Of a stretch of 64,000 nt of DNA, positions 62,195 through 64,000 are shown one piece after another. The position numbers and the translations under genes were made by a program. Position 1 is the first letter of the stretch; the number at the start of each line of letters is the position of its first letter. The notes under the pieces were generated by a model that did not search any database, was not told the DNA's origin, and saw only the letters and a program-made list of their open reading frames with translations. Source of the DNA: Flavivirga amylovorans (GTDB lineage: Bacteria; Bacteroidota; Bacteroidia; Flavobacteriales; Flavobacteriaceae); assembly GCF_030540875.1 (NCBI RefSeq), contig NZ_JAUOEM010000002.1, forward strand, positions 402,926 to 466,925, read 5' to 3'.

Positions 62195-64000
62195 TATTGC
62201 TTTTTCTTGAATAAATCATATTTTAAACCAAATGTAATACGTCTTCCATAATACTCTACTTGCATGGTTCTGTTTTTAACACCTTGGAAATAACGTAATG
62301 GCTGATCGGTGATATTATTTAAATCGAAGTAGACACTAATGTTATCGTTAACTGCATACGAGGCATTAAAATCTAAAAAGAATTGCTGATCATAATATCT
62401 GTCTTCGAAAGCATTTCCGTTAACTTCATCGATATATGAATCCGAAAAGTTAGCAGACAAACGCAAGTTTAATTTTTTACCACCATAAGCTAAAGAACCG
62501 TTAAACATATTTGGTGCTGTACCAGGTAAATCTAAATCGATACGCTCATCACCATCTTCATTTCTTATACCATCTGCACTAGATGTTAAATACGTGTAAT
62601 TTAAAAGCACACTGAAGTTTCTGGCAAAGCCTGGCAAAAAGTCTAACTGACGTTGAAAAGATACTTCTGCTCCCAATATAGTGGCATCGTCTCCATTTCG
62701 TGGTTGTAGAGCATCAAAACCAGTTGACGGATCTACAAATTGAAAATCATAAATAAAGTCTTTAATACTTTTATGAAAAATTCCACCTGAGATAATACCA
62801 ACATTGCTAAAATAATATTCCCCCATTAAATCAAAATTCATCGATGTTGTAGCACTTAATTCCGGATTCCCCACACTTACTTCCTCATCTTCACTAACCA
62901 CATTTCTAAAAGGTACTAAATCTACATAATTTGGCCTTGCCAATGTGTTTGTCCAGGCAAAACGCAATACAGTATTATCAGCTACATTATATTTTAAGTG
63001 AATCCCTGGTAAAATGTTAACATAAGAGTTATCATCTTCAATCTTTTCTGAACCTACAAAATCTCCATCTTGATTAAATTCAACTAAATATCCATTGGTT
63101 TCTATTTCTGTATTTTCAATACGAATACCTGCTAAAACCGATAATTTATCAGATAATTTTTGATTAATCATTGCATACCCAGCGTAAACATTCTCTTTAA
63201 CTTCATAATTCTCCGCTAAAAACTCATCAACAACAGGCACTCTGTCAAATAAAGACGCATTTAACAAATCTAACTGTCCTAAAAAAGCAGGATCAACAAA
63301 CATTCCTGCAGCATATTTATCTCCAGCTAAAAAGTCAGTATCAGTTTGATCTACTAATGGTAAAGCACTTAAATCATCAAAACTGCTATTAGTAGACTCA
63401 AACTCAAAGAAGTTATTATCTCTTTCTTTTTCTTTTATTCTTATACGTCCTCCAAATTTAATAAACCCACTACTTGTATTAAGAAGATCTATTGGCAATT
63501 TAAAGTTAGCAAAGAAGTTAAAATCTTTTTCCTCTGTAAATTGATTTTCTTCAGTAATTTCTTTTAAACTAAAATTGTTTAAAGCAACATCGCTACTATT
63601 AGCAGGCGTAATTAACGGAAACTTTTGATTAGCAAAATCCGTATTAAAAGGAATAGGGTCGCCTCCGCTGGTTTCTTCTAATTCATACTCAATATAACGT
63701 TCATTTAATCGCTCTTCTGAAGCACTAGCATAAGATGCCAACCAATCAAGTTCTAGTTTACCAAATAAATGATCTCCACCTAAGCTATAATTTTGCATGC
63801 GTTGATCTTCTAAACGGGTATTCTTATTTCTATTATTATCTATACCTCCTTTAGTTTGTCTTCTTATTTCACCTTGGTATCCAGTAATAGTTTCTGTACC
63901 ACTAGCAAATATTGGCTCAATACTTCTGTAACGAAGTCTAAAACGATTTTCTCTATCGTCTCTCCAGTTATACATAGTTTTTAAATAGATCCTATTATTA
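62194..64000 (-). CDS. TonB-dependent receptor, 5' end outside window
   Basis: The frame is open to the right edge of the window. The first in-frame Met inside is at 63975, but barrel sequence surrounds it (RFRLRYRSIEP), so this is not the real start. About 600 residues of beta-barrel are seen, with strands such as KLSVLAGIRIENTEIET, then NVADNTVLRFAWTNTLARPN, RNFSVLLNYTYLTSSADGI and a terminal RRITFGLKYDLFKKKQ. The plug and signal peptide are missing. It resembles Oar/TonB-dependent receptors with long extracellular loops. It is overlapped by the phytase start codon, pointing to uptake of phytate-derived compounds. Confidence 0.88.
   Translation of the reverse strand, partial: NNRIYLKTMYNWRDDRENRFRLRYRSIEPIFASGTETITGYQGEIRRQTKGGIDNNRNKNTRLEDQRMQNYSLGGDHLFGKLELDWLASYASASEERLNERYIEYELEETSGGDPIPFNTDFANQKFPLITPANSSDVALNNFSLKEITEENQFTEEKDFNFFANFKLPIDLLNTSSGFIKFGGRIRIKEKERDNNFFEFESTNSSFDDLSALPLVDQTDTDFLAGDKYAAGMFVDPAFLGQLDLLNASLFDRVPVVDEFLAENYEVKENVYAGYAMINQKLSDKLSVLAGIRIENTEIETNGYLVEFNQDGDFVGSEKIEDDNSYVNILPGIHLKYNVADNTVLRFAWTNTLARPNYVDLVPFRNVVSEDEEVSVGNPELSATTSMNFDLMGEYYFSNVGIISGGIFHKSIKDFIYDFQFVDPSTGFDALQPRNGDDATILGAEVSFQRQLDFLPGFARNFSVLLNYTYLTSSADGIRNEDGDERIDLDLPGTAPNMFNGSLAYGGKKLNLRLSANFSDSYIDEVNGNAFEDRYYDQQFFLDFNASYAVNDNISVYFDLNNITDQPLRYFQGVKNRTMQVEYYGRRITFGLKYDLFKKKQ

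Noticed and set aside
1-64000. CRISPR arrays, rRNA genes and IS transposase genes
   Set aside because: No regularly spaced repeats, rRNA-like stretches or DDE transposase frames were seen in the window.

Overview
The window looks like a chromosomal segment of a marine-type Flavobacteriaceae member (Bacteroidota). The DNA is AT-rich. Promoter -7 boxes of the Bacteroidetes TAnnTTTG type are visible (upstream of prs, serS and the tRNA). A secreted protease carries a type IX secretion C-terminal domain, there are TonB-dependent receptors with carboxypeptidase-like N-domains, and DUF4286, DUF4199 and GEVED families occur. No species can be named from sequence alone. Both ends cut a gene: a DUF4132 protein on the left and a TonB receptor on the right.

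Region 1 (1-7.5 kb) is a run of plus-strand genes of mostly unknown function: DUF4132, an exported DUF695-RraB protein, four membrane proteins and a lipoprotein. Region 2 (7.7-11.9 kb) looks like a small integrative element: a RadC/JAMM protein, a ribbon-helix-helix protein facing a palindrome, a MerR-like regulator, a 50-residue protein and a large serine recombinase. The recombinase frame runs through the terminator and the antisense strand of a tRNA-Leu(CAA) gene.

Region 3 (12-33 kb) is conserved core: prs, L25, pth, a reprolysin-type protease, ribF, an HTTM protein, serS, a TPR protein, rsmA, mgtE and a 2-hydroxyacid dehydrogenase. It is followed by a LuxR-type regulator, two VOC proteins, DUF proteins, a TauE/SafE permease and two amphipathic-repeat proteins. 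Its spacers hold dispersed hairpin repeats.

Region 4 (33.8-35.7 kb) is an arsenic-type operon: arsR, a DUF6428-like gene, an ArsN-like acetyltransferase and thioredoxin-type arsC. No efflux pump is seen. Next come a minus-strand operon (acetyltransferase, aspartate kinase, OlsF-like bifunctional acyltransferase) and fbp. Region 5 (40.6-49.7 kb) is nitrogen assimilation: gltBD on the minus strand, and divergently an outer-membrane channel, a PII protein and an Amt ammonium transporter.

Region 6 (49.8-52.7 kb) is a decay zone with two tandem, disrupted WG-repeat-like genes and a frameshifted VOC gene. Region 7 (53-55.5 kb) is a type II restriction-modification system: a C5-cytosine methyltransferase with its own helix-turn-helix domain, an Eco47II-like endonuclease and a Vsr-like nickase. 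Region 8 (55.6-64 kb) has a LytS/LytTR two-component pair, a TonB receptor, two small proteins, and a beta-propeller phytase translationally coupled to a second TonB receptor, which suggests phytate use.
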